From the NCBI GenBank assembly GCA_964520905.1, contig CAZFQL010000010.1, forward strand, positions 62,001 through 126,000: a stretch of 64,000 nucleotides of DNA. Direction: 5' to 3'. Source of the DNA: JAGVIE01 sp964520905. Lineage in GTDB: Bacteria; Bacteroidota; Ignavibacteria; UBA10030; SZUA-254. The translations under genes and the position numbers were made by a program. Of this stretch, positions 51,785-60,584 are shown in pieces (the stretch's first letter is position 1; each line of letters starts with the position of its first letter). Below the pieces are notes generated by a model. It ran no database searches. It was not told where the DNA came from and saw nothing but the letters and a program-made list of their open reading frames with translations.

Positions 51785-54037
51785 CGGTTTGAAACGCTTC
51801 AGTCGGAGAGAGTTACTTACTACTGAGACCGAACTCAAAGCCATCGCCCCAGCGGCAAGCATCGGATCGAGGTTGCCGAAAGCCGCAAGTGGTATTAAGA
51901 TTATGTTATAGATGAATGCCCAGAAAAGATTCTGGCGTATGGTTTTCATGGTTTTCTTTGAAAGTTCTATCGCAGTATTTACATTTCTTAAATCTCCCTT
52001 AACAAGAATTATATCGCCAGTCTCGTTTGCAATGTCGGTGCCGGTTCCCATAGCTATCCCGATATCAGCTTGAGCAAGAGCAGGGGAGTCGTTTATTCCG
52101 TCACCAACCATGGCTACTGTATTACCTTGCTCCTGAAGTTTTTTAACATTAAGAACTTTATCCTGTGGCAAAACTTCCGCGAGATAATTGGCAATACCGA
52201 CTTCCTTGGCGATGTTTTCCGCAGTTCTCTTATTATCGCCCGTTATCATCCAGACTGATAAGCCGGAATTGCTCATCGCTTGGATTGCTGACTTAGAAGT
52301 TTCTTTGATTTGGTCAGCAACTGCTATGAGACCCGCAAGCTTACCGGCAACCGATACAAAGACAACTGTGTTGCCACTCGATTCTAATTTAGTAACCGAG
52401 GATAGATATTCACCGGATGATTTTATTACTTCTTCTAAATATTTATAGTTTCCAACTTTAACAAGCTTCGTATCAACCATGGCTTCGCTCCCTTTTCCGG
52501 GGATAGAATCGAACTGGTAGGGAGTACCCAGCTTGATTTCCAAATTATTCGCATGTGCAATAATTGCATGTGCAATTGGATGCTCGGAATATTTCTCAAC
52601 CATCGCGGCGTAGTAGATCAATTCATTTTGGTTGAATGGTTGAAATGCCATTACCTCCTTAACCGATGGCTTGCCATACGTGACAGTTCCTGTTTTATCA
52701 AGGACAACTGTATTGATTTTATGCGCTATTTCTAAGCTTCGTGCATTTTTGATGATAATTCCATGCTCCGCGCCTACTCCGGTACCAACCATAATCGCAG
52801 TCGGAGTTGCTAAACCTAAAGCGCATGGACATGCAACCACCAACACAGCAACTGCGCTGAAGATGGCATGAACTAAATTATGCTCGACGCCAAGCAAATA
52901 CCAAAGAGTAAATGTCAGCACCGATATAAGAATTACAGAAGGAACGAATACAGACGCCACACGGTCTGCTAATTGTTGGATTGGAGCTTTAGAAGCTTGT
53001 GCATCTTCGACCAAATTAACGATCTGAGCAAAGAGTGTATCCTTGCCAACCTTCTTTGCTTGAAACGTAAAACTGCCTGATTGATTTATAGTTGCACCGG
53101 TTACCTCACTTCCAATCTGTTTCTCAACAGGAATGCTTTCTCCGCTTATCATCGATTCATCGACGAATGAATATCCTTCAGTAAGAATTCCATCCACCGG
53201 GATTCGCTCGCCTGGACGAACAATGATCAGATCATCAATCATTACTTGCTTGATGGGGATATCCATTTCTTGACCATTTCGAATGACACGCGCGGTTTTT
53301 GATTGTAAATGCAGGAGCTTCTTGAGAGATTCGGACGCTTTCCCTTTTGCTCGTGCTTCGAGTAATCGACCCATAAGAATGAGAGTAATAATCACCGCAG
53401 AAGTGTCGTAATAAGTTGTCGGATGTTCTCCGATATCTGTTAGTATTTCTGGAAAGAAAGTAATTATCGCGCTGAAAATAAAAGCGATAGATGTACCTAC
53501 CGCAACCAATGTATTCATATCGGCAGAGAAATGTTTTAATAGTTTCCAGAAGCCAATGAAGAATCTCCTGCCTGACCAGAGCAGTACCGGAGCCGTAAGA
53601 ACGAAAAGGAAATAATTCACCCCAAAGAATGAATGTGCAAAAAACATATTCAAGATTGAAATTGGGATCGTTAGGATTGCACTTAAAATGAAGTCTTTTT
53701 TCAAAGATGCAGATTCTCTTTGATCGAGATTTTCTTTTACATCTTCAAGATTATCTTCATCCGCCACAACAACTTGATAGCCTATATCTTCAATTGATTT
53801 CTTGATGCTTTCAATTGAAATCCTGGAGTCGTCGAATGCTATTACAGCCGATTCGGTAGCGAGATTGACGGAAGCTGAGTTAACACCGTTAAGCTTCGAA
53901 AGATTTGTTTGGATACGGTTAACGCAACTGGCACAACTCATACCTTGAATCGGGAGCACTATTTGTTGGATCGAAACAGTAGGTGAAGTCTGAGATGGGA
54001 TCGTCGTATTCGTATAGGATTTATTTGGGTTGATCAT
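51782..54037 (-). CDS. copA: copper-translocating P-type ATPase
   Basis: A 751-residue P1B-type ATPase exporting Cu+ from the cytoplasm. One HMA domain at the N terminus has GMSCASCVNRI (about 34-44). Eight membrane helices follow, with the CPC metal motif in VACPCALGLATP. The phosphorylation site is DKTGT, and the hinge GDGINDSPALAQADIG follows. The C terminus MALSSVSVVSNSLRLKRFK is typical of CopA. Silver export is also possible. Its gene is 29 bases downstream of the HMA lipoprotein gene, forming a copper-resistance pair. Confidence 0.95.
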   Translation of the reverse strand: MINPNKSYTNTTIPSQTSPTVSIQQIVLPIQGMSCASCVNRIQTNLSKLNGVNSASVNLATESAVIAFDDSRISIESIKKSIEDIGYQVVVADEDNLEDVKENLDQRESASLKKDFILSAILTIPISILNMFFAHSFFGVNYFLFVLTAPVLLWSGRRFFIGFWKLLKHFSADMNTLVAVGTSIAFIFSAIITFFPEILTDIGEHPTTYYDTSAVIITLILMGRLLEARAKGKASESLKKLLHLQSKTARVIRNGQEMDIPIKQVMIDDLIIVRPGERIPVDGILTEGYSFVDESMISGESIPVEKQIGSEVTGATINQSGSFTFQAKKVGKDTLFAQIVNLVEDAQASKAPIQQLADRVASVFVPSVILISVLTFTLWYLLGVEHNLVHAIFSAVAVLVVACPCALGLATPTAIMVGTGVGAEHGIIIKNARSLEIAHKINTVVLDKTGTVTYGKPSVKEVMAFQPFNQNELIYYAAMVEKYSEHPIAHAIIAHANNLEIKLGTPYQFDSIPGKGSEAMVDTKLVKVGNYKYLEEVIKSSGEYLSSVTKLESSGNTVVFVSVAGKLAGLIAVADQIKETSKSAIQAMSNSGLSVWMITGDNKRTAENIAKEVGIANYLAEVLPQDKVLNVKKLQEQGNTVAMVGDGINDSPALAQADIGIAMGTGTDIANETGDIILVKGDLRNVNTAIELSKKTMKTIRQNLFWAFIYNIILIPLAAFGNLDPMLAAGAMALSSVSVVSNSLRLKRFKP

Positions 54038-54066
54038 ACTAAATTATAAGGAAAACAATATTGGCA

Positions 54067-54402
54067 TCAATGATTCTTGCAGCAATCCGGCAGATTCTCA
54101 TAAGCGTCCAGATCACGTTTACGATCATTCGCATTATATCCTGCACGAGTAATCGCGATCTCAATTGTTTCGCTGTTAGTCTGAGTCGGTAAATATTTTA
54201 CCTCGATAGTCTTGACTTCTAAATCCACATTTACCTCTTTAACCCCCTCAAGGTCGTATACTGCTTTCTTTATACTCTCAACACAATGATCGCATCCGAT
54301 TGTGTTTGATTTAATAAGAGTTGTCTTAAGATTATCGTCTTTCTTACATCCCGTTGATGATAATATCAGCAAGAAGAAGAAAATAGGGATAATATGTTTC
54401 AT
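54067..54402 (-). CDS. HMA-domain lipoprotein (metal-binding)
   Basis: A 111-residue exported lipoprotein: signal MKHIIPIFFFLLILSSTGC with the lipobox Cys19. A heavy-metal-associated domain has the metal pair GCDHCVESIKKA (about 36-47) and VNVDLEVKTIEVKYLP. It ends with a Cys-Cys-Lys-Asn-His tail that may also hold metal. It should bind Cu+ or a similar metal outside the cytoplasmic membrane and hand it on. copA follows in the same direction. Confidence 0.9.
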   Translation of the reverse strand: MKHIIPIFFFLLILSSTGCKKDDNLKTTLIKSNTIGCDHCVESIKKAVYDLEGVKEVNVDLEVKTIEVKYLPTQTNSETIEIAITRAGYNANDRKRDLDAYENLPDCCKNH

Positions 54403-54423
54403 AATTTCACCGATTAGTATTGA

Positions 54424-54460
54424 AAAATAAAAAGCCGTCCCCCTGTAGAGGAACGGCTTT
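54424..54460 (-). terminator. intrinsic terminator on the minus strand
   Basis: The hairpin AAAGCCGTTCC/GG-ACGGCTTT (54431-54460), read on the minus strand, is followed by TTTTTATTTTT. It lies 18 bases after the stop of the Cys-rich protein gene and would end that transcript before the HMA lipoprotein gene. Confidence 0.82.
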
Positions 54461-54477
54461 GCTGAAAAACAAATAGT

Positions 54478-54795
54478 TTATTTCTTTCCGTTCTCTGTCT
54501 TTGTTTCTGAACTCTTCATGCCCGGACATTTTGATTTGTCGCTTTTCGACATGTCACATTTCGCTTTATCACCCTTGGAGCAGTTTTCGCTCATCTTGCC
54601 ATCTTTCTTGCAGCAATCTTTCGAATTATCAGCGCACTTATGAGCATCTTTGGCGTCCGCTTTCATGCTGTGCATAGGGCATTCTGATTTTTTATCAGAA
54701 GTATTCTTGGCAGCTTTTTCTTTCGTCTGGGCTGTCAATAATGAAAACGTAAAGATGACCGCTAAAAAAATACTGAGCAGAGAATGTAATTTCAT
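54478..54795 (-). CDS. secreted Cys-rich, probably metal-binding, small protein
   Basis: A 105-residue protein with a signal peptide (to about residue 22, ending LLTAQ). The mature part is highly charged and contains seven Cys, often with Met or His nearby (SECPMHSM, HKCADNSKDCCKK, KCDMSKS, KCPGMK). No family was recognised. The composition, together with the adjacent CopA and HMA genes, suggests a periplasmic copper or other heavy-metal scavenger, which is an inference. Confidence 0.65.
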   Translation of the reverse strand: MKLHSLLSIFLAVIFTFSLLTAQTKEKAAKNTSDKKSECPMHSMKADAKDAHKCADNSKDCCKKDGKMSENCSKGDKAKCDMSKSDKSKCPGMKSSETKTENGKK

Positions 54796-54886
54796 AAGGT
54801 ATTCCTAATTGTTGGGACATGAGGATTATTTAATTAAACAAATGTACGAAAATATCCAGAACAAAAGCAAGATATTTTTATCTGAA

Positions 54887-55072
54887 TTATTTTTTATTTC
54901 TATCCATTGGATATGATGTGGAGCTCTCAGGAGCAGAATATTTCTCAGGATCACTATCGAATCTCTTTTTGCAGGAAATCGCACAGAAATAATATGTCTT
55001 TCCATTATACTCGCTCTTTCCGGCGGCGGTCTGTTCGTCTATGCGCATTTTACATATCGGGTCAATTACCAT
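54887..55072 (-). CDS. YHS-domain protein
   Basis: A 61-residue protein with the YHS metal-binding signature: DPICKMRIDEQTAAGKSEYNGKTYYFC, then CKKRFDSDPEKY. YHS domains are found with copper ATPases and other heavy-metal systems. The ATG lies directly after the TAG of the upstream surface-protein gene, so the two are co-transcribed. It is probably involved in metal handling. Confidence 0.85.
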   Translation of the reverse strand: MVIDPICKMRIDEQTAAGKSEYNGKTYYFCAISCKKRFDSDPEKYSAPESSTSYPMDRNKK

Positions 55073-57634
55073 CTAATTATCTCCATTATAATCAAAGTTT
55101 TGTTGTTTAATTTCTGCAGGCGATGTTTTTTGTTGTATCCCTACAACATTAACTAAGCTTTCCCGTACATTATTCAGGATTAATTGACCTGTTTGCGATA
55201 CCTTAACCCAATATCCCAGCATAGATGTGAGTGAATCAACTGATGAATAATTGCCATCGTACTGATAAAATCCGGAAATAATAATTCCTGTTGGAATTGT
55301 TGATATCAATCCGACAGGATACAATTTTGCCGCCGATCCTATTAAATTCCATCCAATGGATACGTTTAATGTCTCGGATTGATTCGGTATTCCTTTCAGA
55401 GTTATTGTCTCGGCTGAATCTAATTTTATCCAATAACCACGGCCGACCACCAAACTTTCACATGGCACGTAAACGTTATCGTATAGAAATGCACTTGATA
55501 CGGCGGATGGAAAGATCACAGATTTTCTCTCATCGGGTTGAGCGAACGGCAGGGATACAATATTCCAGCCCTGATTGAAGCGATAAGATATAAATTGAGA
55601 ATCGGATTGTGTGAATGACCATATTTCTGAAAACAGACCCCACCCTGCGGCATTCATGGCGCGAACTCTCCAATAATAATTCAGTAACGAGTCTAAGCCG
55701 GTTATGGAAAAAGATGTATCGACTATTGCCGAATCCTGATAGACGATTGGATCGAATGAGTTTGTTACCGATATCTGGAAATTGTATCTCGATATTCCTG
55801 CAATAGAATTCCAGGTAAAGGAAATGGTATCTGGAAGTCCGGTAATCCCATTTGTAGGGGAGATGAGTTGAACCGGTTCAGGGACTCCAAGAACCGAGAA
55901 CATTCTCACCAAACTGGGCGGTCCCCACCCGGCAATATTTCTTGCAGTCACGCGCCAGTAATAATAGCCGCCTGATAAATTGTGAATAGTAAAAACAGAA
56001 TCGATTATATTGGAATCTGAAATTGCAATCGTGGAAAATGAATAATCGGATGCGAGTTCAAATTTGTAATTGACCGCACCCGGAACGACGTACCAAGTAC
56101 AGACAACCGGTAGAAGTAAATCGGAAGATGAATCAGCCGGTATGTCGAGTTGAACAGACGGAGGAATATCCCACGTTGTAAAAGACCATATTGAACTGTA
56201 TGTACCCCATCCGGCATTATTCTTCGCGCGCACTCTCCAGTAATAGGTAGTATTCAGTAAGAGTCCCGGAATAGCCGTAGCAGTATCTACAAGAGTTGAA
56301 TCTAAAACAACATAGGATGTAAATGTGTTTGAAGTCGAAAGATCATATTGATACTTTGTTGCAGTTGTTTCCTTACGCCATTTGCAGATCGTTGGAATAG
56401 GAATCAGCGAACTTGCATTCGATGGTATAGCAAGTACGATCTGTGACGGGACATTCCATGTCGTAAATCTACGAATTGCACTGAAAGCTCCCCATCCCGA
56501 ACTATTTTTTGCACGAACACGCCAATAGTATGTAGTGTTCAGAGCCAGACTGGAAATAGTCGTTGTAGTATCAATTAAAGATGTATCAGAGATAATGAAT
56601 GTTGAGAAAGTATTTGATATTGATAGATCGAACTGATAGTTTGTTGCAGTAGAAGTTTGTCTCCATTTAAATGTGGTCGGAATCGTAACCCCGGTGCTGA
56701 GATCATTTGGTGAGACAAGTACAACTTGAGCAGGTGGAGATTGTTGAGGTGAAACTAACCATAAACAAGTGTTGAGGAATACGATATTATCAGTAGCACC
56801 GGCTTCTGTCCAACCATTATACAAAGTATTGCCTGCCTGTCCGGTGCCATCATCGGCAGGAGAGCTGTCGCCAATGCCGGCAACTTTACCAAGTCCGTAT
56901 CGGGATGTCGCTGCCACTATTTGTGTTGTACCGTGAGAGATTCCATTCATCCAGATATGACCTTTTGCAGATGAGTTGGAGGAGGTCAATCGCATAGATG
57001 TACCGCCGTGGTAACTTAGCGCAGTAACGGTTCCGGCTGCGCCGTTGATAATTGAATCAACGCCGGTTTCAATATTTGTATAAACGCCTGTAATGTAGTT
57101 GTTAGTCTCGCCACCAGATTGAAAATGAATTCCAAACAAGCTATCGGTTCTAAGATCGTTCCAGACTTCAGGTGAATCCCATCCGTCGCTATCGCGGTCG
57201 GAAGCATTATGATCTGCTACCATCATCAATCCGCCGCCATTCTGAACAAAAGATTTGATCGCTAATTTTTCAGCAGCACTGAACGGATTTTGTGGCTCGC
57301 AAACAATAAAGAGATTGTAATTCGATAAATCGTATACATTGCCAGCATTCCCATAAGTTATGCCGTACGATGTTGTGAGTGTATGAACAGTAAAGCCCAA
57401 TTGAACCAGATCGACGCCCCATGCAGATATCGCACCAAGCCAATAAGTCTCAGGAGTTGAGGGCGTTATGTCGGATTGTGCAGGCGAAGGGATAGGTTGT
57501 TGAGTATCAATAATCCAATCGGCGTTACCGGCTGTTTCATTTTTTGTGTTATCGAAAAGGGCTTTATACGTCTGTGCGGATGAAAAAACAGTTGCAGAAA
57601 GAAAAATAAAAATGTATAAGAAGTACTTCGGCAT
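55073..57634 (-). CDS. exported FN3-repeat surface protein
   Basis: An 853-residue protein with a signal peptide (ending VFSSAQ). The N-terminal domain (about 20-295) resembles a glutamine-amidotransferase-like/ThuA-type fold, with VCEPQNPFSAAEKLAIKSFVQNGG and LMMVADHNASDRDSDGWD. Four fibronectin type III domains follow (about 300-680), each with a YYWRVRAKNxxGWG motif. A C-terminal region has two GWN(I/L)-type repeats (FNQGWNIVSLPF, SIGWNLIGSAA), common in Ignavibacteria surface proteins. It ends in KTSPAEIKQQNFDYNGDN without a type IX secretion sorting domain. The operon continues with the YHS gene. Its precise role is unknown. Confidence 0.78.
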   Translation of the reverse strand: MPKYFLYIFIFLSATVFSSAQTYKALFDNTKNETAGNADWIIDTQQPIPSPAQSDITPSTPETYWLGAISAWGVDLVQLGFTVHTLTTSYGITYGNAGNVYDLSNYNLFIVCEPQNPFSAAEKLAIKSFVQNGGGLMMVADHNASDRDSDGWDSPEVWNDLRTDSLFGIHFQSGGETNNYITGVYTNIETGVDSIINGAAGTVTALSYHGGTSMRLTSSNSSAKGHIWMNGISHGTTQIVAATSRYGLGKVAGIGDSSPADDGTGQAGNTLYNGWTEAGATDNIVFLNTCLWLVSPQQSPPAQVVLVSPNDLSTGVTIPTTFKWRQTSTATNYQFDLSISNTFSTFIISDTSLIDTTTTISSLALNTTYYWRVRAKNSSGWGAFSAIRRFTTWNVPSQIVLAIPSNASSLIPIPTICKWRKETTATKYQYDLSTSNTFTSYVVLDSTLVDTATAIPGLLLNTTYYWRVRAKNNAGWGTYSSIWSFTTWDIPPSVQLDIPADSSSDLLLPVVCTWYVVPGAVNYKFELASDYSFSTIAISDSNIIDSVFTIHNLSGGYYYWRVTARNIAGWGPPSLVRMFSVLGVPEPVQLISPTNGITGLPDTISFTWNSIAGISRYNFQISVTNSFDPIVYQDSAIVDTSFSITGLDSLLNYYWRVRAMNAAGWGLFSEIWSFTQSDSQFISYRFNQGWNIVSLPFAQPDERKSVIFPSAVSSAFLYDNVYVPCESLVVGRGYWIKLDSAETITLKGIPNQSETLNVSIGWNLIGSAAKLYPVGLISTIPTGIIISGFYQYDGNYSSVDSLTSMLGYWVKVSQTGQLILNNVRESLVNVVGIQQKTSPAEIKQQNFDYNGDN

Positions 57635-57773
57635 TTAGAAATAGCAAGATTAATAATGACATATTAAAATATGAATTATTTCTCTAATTTGCTATATTGG
57701 AACCATCACTTCATCGTTCTTTATTCTTAATATTCATTTTCATACATCAAGATTAAAAAATAAAGGAAAATTC

Positions 57774-59297
57774 ATGTCTACCATACTGAATGGATCAGAA
57801 TTAACAGTAGAAAAATTAGTACGAATCGCGCGCCACGGCGAGAAGGTTGAATTAGCAAACGAGGCATTGGCGAGAATAAAAACTTGCCGCGCAATGTTAG
57901 AGGAGAAACTTAAAGCCCGTGAGATTATGTACGGAACAAACACCGGAATCGGTGAATTTTCCGAAGTTGTTCTAAACGATGAACAAGTAAAAGAGTTTCA
58001 GAAATATTTAATCTACAATCATGCTGCTGGAATCGGCGATCCCGCACCAATAGAGTATGTGCGTGGTGCGATGGCTGGCAGAATTAATGTCCATGCACAC
58101 GGTAACTCCGGCTGTCGTCCTGAAATCACTTTGACGTTGGTTGATATGTTAAACAAAGGTGTAACGCCTGTTGTTTGTCAGAAGGGTTCAGTCGGTGCGT
58201 GCGGTGATCTTGCGCCGATGTCTCAGATTGCATTGCTTATGATGGGTGAGGGAGAGGCGTATTACAAAGGCGAAAAGCTTCCCGGAAAAGTTGCGATGGA
58301 AAAAGCAGAGATTCCCATTCCCGGACTTCAAGCACGCGATGGTTTGGCGACAATAAACGGCTCCAACTTGCTCACAGCGATGAGCGCGATTCACATTTAC
58401 GACATTAATCGCTGGTTAAAGCAGGCAGAGATTGCCTGTGCTATGTCGCTTGAAGCTTTGTTTGCCAACTTGAAACCGTACGATACTCGCTTGCATGAAC
58501 TGCGCGGATTCTCCGGCGCCATACGAAGCGCTAAAGCAATTATGGCTTGCATAAAAGGAAGTGATTTACAAACAGGAAAGATAAAAACAAAAGTTCAGGA
58601 TGCGTACTCAATGCGTTCATCGCCGCAGGTAATCGGTACGGCACACGATGCAGTTGCTTACGCGAAAAAGCAAGTTGAGATAGAATTGAATGGCGTTGGC
58701 GACAATCCTATTTTTCTACCAGAGCATAAACTGACTTTAACCGGTGCAAATTTCCAGGGTTCACCTGTCTCATTACCGATGGATATGGTAGGTATTGCTG
58801 TAACAATGGTGAGTGTACTTTCGGAACGGAGATTGAATCGTCTTTTGAATCCTGCATTAAGTGTTGGACTACCTGCATTCTTGACAAAAGGTGCAGGAAT
58901 GTTTTCAGGTTTGATGCTCAGTCAGTACACTGCCGATATGCAGATTGTTGAGCAAAGAATTCTTTCGACTCCGGCTTCAATTCAATCTATTCCAGCCGCG
59001 GCAGATCAGGAAGATTTTGTTTCGATGGGAATGAACACTGCCATCAAGAACGCTCAGATTTTGGATAACGCTTACGGTGTTCTGGGGATCGAGTTTATGG
59101 CGGCGGCACAAGCGCTCGATTTCCGTGAGTTCACACCCGGTATTGGGAACAGAAAAGCAAAGGAAGTAATCAGGAAACATGTAGCACATCTCGATGTAGA
59201 TCGGCCGCTCTATCCAGATCATACAAAAATGAAAGAAGTTGTTAAGTCTTGTGAGATACTTGAGGAAGTTGAGAAAGTGGCAGGAAGTTTGGAATGA
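57774..59297 (+). CDS. hutH: HutH-like histidine/aromatic amino acid ammonia-lyase with Ala-Cys-Gly MIO triad
   Basis: A 507-residue enzyme of the ammonia-lyase family that forms the MIO cofactor from an internal tripeptide. The segment KGSVGACGDLAPMSQIAL has Ala142-Cys143-Gly144 where Ala-Ser-Gly is usual; the TGC codon at 58200-58202 is clear. Other motifs fit HutH: YGTNTGIGEF, YNHAAGIGDP, RDGLATINGSNLL, QVQDAYSMRSSPQV-like VQDAYSMRSSPQV, and DQEDFVSMGM. The QED motif is closer to histidine lyase than to phenylalanine lyase. The expected product is urocanate from histidine, but other substrates are possible. No hutU or hutI lies nearby. The last 22 codons are duplicated at 59996-60063. Confidence 0.85.
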   Translation: MSTILNGSELTVEKLVRIARHGEKVELANEALARIKTCRAMLEEKLKAREIMYGTNTGIGEFSEVVLNDEQVKEFQKYLIYNHAAGIGDPAPIEYVRGAMAGRINVHAHGNSGCRPEITLTLVDMLNKGVTPVVCQKGSVGACGDLAPMSQIALLMMGEGEAYYKGEKLPGKVAMEKAEIPIPGLQARDGLATINGSNLLTAMSAIHIYDINRWLKQAEIACAMSLEALFANLKPYDTRLHELRGFSGAIRSAKAIMACIKGSDLQTGKIKTKVQDAYSMRSSPQVIGTAHDAVAYAKKQVEIELNGVGDNPIFLPEHKLTLTGANFQGSPVSLPMDMVGIAVTMVSVLSERRLNRLLNPALSVGLPAFLTKGAGMFSGLMLSQYTADMQIVEQRILSTPASIQSIPAAADQEDFVSMGMNTAIKNAQILDNAYGVLGIEFMAAAQALDFREFTPGIGNRKAKEVIRKHVAHLDVDRPLYPDHTKMKEVVKSCEILEEVEKVAGSLE

Positions 59298-59365
59298 TAA
59301 GGTGGAGTCTATCGAATGTTCACTTTGAAAGGGCTTGTTTTATGAAGCAAGAAAGATTAACCCGG

Positions 59366-59389
59366 CGGTCACGAACCATTTCGTGACCG
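59366..59389. repeat. hairpin directly upstream of RAYT gene
   Basis: A 10-bp perfect stem CGGTCACGAA (59366-59375) / TTCGTGACCG (59380-59389) with loop CCAT. It begins 68 bases after the hutH stop and ends 10 bases before the transposase start, next to an AGGAGA ribosome site. Such hairpins are typical of the ends recognised by RAYT enzymes. Confidence 0.8.
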
Positions 59390-59399
59390 AAGGAGATTT

Positions 59400-59948
59400 A
59401 TGGGAAGACGAGGAAGACAATCGCTTAAAGATGAAACAATATTTTTCGTAACTACAACCGTTGTAAGATTCGCACAGGTTTTTACGAAAGATAAATATTG
59501 TGATATCTTAATTCACAATATCAAACATTATCAAAAGCATTATAAATTTCTTATACTTGGATATGTTATAATGCCCTCACACTTCCACTGGATCATTGAG
59601 GTAAAGCCTGAGTTTGGAACTGTATCCGATATCATGAGGGATATAAAAAAATATAGTGCATGGGATTTAATTGAAGCATTAGAAAAAGATCATCGAGATG
59701 ATTTAATTAGATTATTTGAGGAAGAATCGAGAGGATATGCAAATCAGAAACGTAAATTTTGGATGAAGCGTTTTGATGATGAGGTTATCAGAAATCCAGA
59801 AATGTTCAGAATAAAGTTAGAATATATACATTATAACCCAGTTAAGGCAGATTTAGTTAAAGAGACAGAATTATATAAATATTCAAGTGCCCGGAATTAT
59901 ATGCTTGATGATCAATCAGTATTATATGTCAAAACAACATGGTGTTAA
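59400..59948 (+). CDS. REP-associated tyrosine transposase (RAYT, IS200-like)
   Basis: A 182-residue Y1 HUH transposase. The metal-binding HUH motif is in VIMPSHFHWIIEV (about 57-69), preceded by the family opening KDETIFFVTTTVVRF. A tyrosine in IKKYSAWDL (about residue 84) is a candidate catalytic residue, and IHYNPVKADLVKE and YKYSSARNY are typical of the RAYT group. These enzymes are thought to mobilise or shape REP/BIME palindromes and are usually single-copy. The gene is flanked by hairpins on both sides and by a duplicated hutH 3' end, and inverted repeats occur elsewhere in the window. Confidence 0.9.
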   Translation: MGRRGRQSLKDETIFFVTTTVVRFAQVFTKDKYCDILIHNIKHYQKHYKFLILGYVIMPSHFHWIIEVKPEFGTVSDIMRDIKKYSAWDLIEALEKDHRDDLIRLFEEESRGYANQKRKFWMKRFDDEVIRNPEMFRIKLEYIHYNPVKADLVKETELYKYSSARNYMLDDQSVLYVKTTWC

Positions 59949-59963
59949 TTATTTGCTTTGTTA

Positions 59964-59987
59964 CTGTCATGGTGTGGACCATGACAG
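59964..59987. repeat. hairpin directly downstream of RAYT gene
   Basis: A 10-bp stem CTGTCATGGT (59964-59973) / ACCATGACAG (59978-59987) with loop GTGG, 16 bases after the transposase stop. Sequence differs from the upstream hairpin. It may mark the 3' end of the mobile unit and also act as a terminator-like structure. Confidence 0.78.
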
Positions 59988-59995
59988 CCCTGCGA

Positions 59996-60079
59996 AAAGA
60001 AGTTGTTAAATCGTGTGAGATACTTGATGAAGTTGAGAAAGTGGCAGGAAGTTTGGAATGATAGGATGGAGTTTATCAT
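59996..60079 (+). repeat. duplicated hutH 3' end downstream of RAYT
   Basis: About 84 bases repeat the end of hutH and its 3' flank (59232-59315) 764 bases further on. The encoded peptide KEVVKSCEILDEVEKVAGSLE is the same except one Glu to Asp change. Differences are few, and several are silent. The RAYT gene and both hairpins lie between the two copies, so the transposase locus either inserted beside, or took part in, a duplication of the hutH tail. Confidence 0.85.
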
Positions 60080-60167
60080 ACATATCCGATTAGATGTACG
60101 CAATTCGTTAACATAACTGGATTAGAAATGTTAATCTCAATGCCATACATCGTGAGGATTTAATCTG

Positions 60168-60584
60168 ATGGACAATTTAACACGTAAGAATAGATCGTGG
60201 AACATGTCAAGGATATGTTCTACAGATACCGTTGCTGAACAAACAGTTCGTTCGTACTTATATAAACGAGGTTTGAGATTTCACAACAACGATATTACAT
60301 TACCCGGAAAGCCTGACATTGTATTTCCGAAACTAAAAGCTATATTGTTTATTAATGGATGTTACTGGCATAGACATAAGGGTTGTAAGAGAACAACCAT
60401 GCCAAAGTCAAACACGACTTACTGGCGAAATAAGTTTAAGATGAACAAACGACGTGATCAGAGAAACGCAAGGAATTTACGCTTGATGGGTTACAGAGTA
60501 CTCACAATATGGGAATGCCAAACTAAAATAAATTCGAAGTTGGTATCATTGTTTAATAGAATTAGATTGACCCCAACAAAATGA
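60168..60584 (+). CDS. vsr: very short patch repair endonuclease
   Basis: A 138-residue Vsr endonuclease that nicks DNA beside T-G mismatches arising from deaminated 5-methylcytosine. It opens RKNRSWNMSRICSTDTVAEQTV and has LPGKPDIVFPK (active-site Asp), FINGCYWHRHKGCK with zinc ligands, and GYRVLTIWEC. The stop overlaps the methyltransferase start (ATGA at 60581), so it serves that methyltransferase. No long leader is apparent; the operon probably has its own promoter in 60080-60167. Confidence 0.94.
   Translation: MDNLTRKNRSWNMSRICSTDTVAEQTVRSYLYKRGLRFHNNDITLPGKPDIVFPKLKAILFINGCYWHRHKGCKRTTMPKSNTTYWRNKFKMNKRRDQRNARNLRLMGYRVLTIWECQTKINSKLVSLFNRIRLTPTK

Noticed and set aside
59400..59948. 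IS200/IS605 insertion sequence
   Set aside because: The protein is longer than TnpA of IS200 and has the RAYT-type features; no TnpB is adjacent and the flanking hairpins are of REP type.
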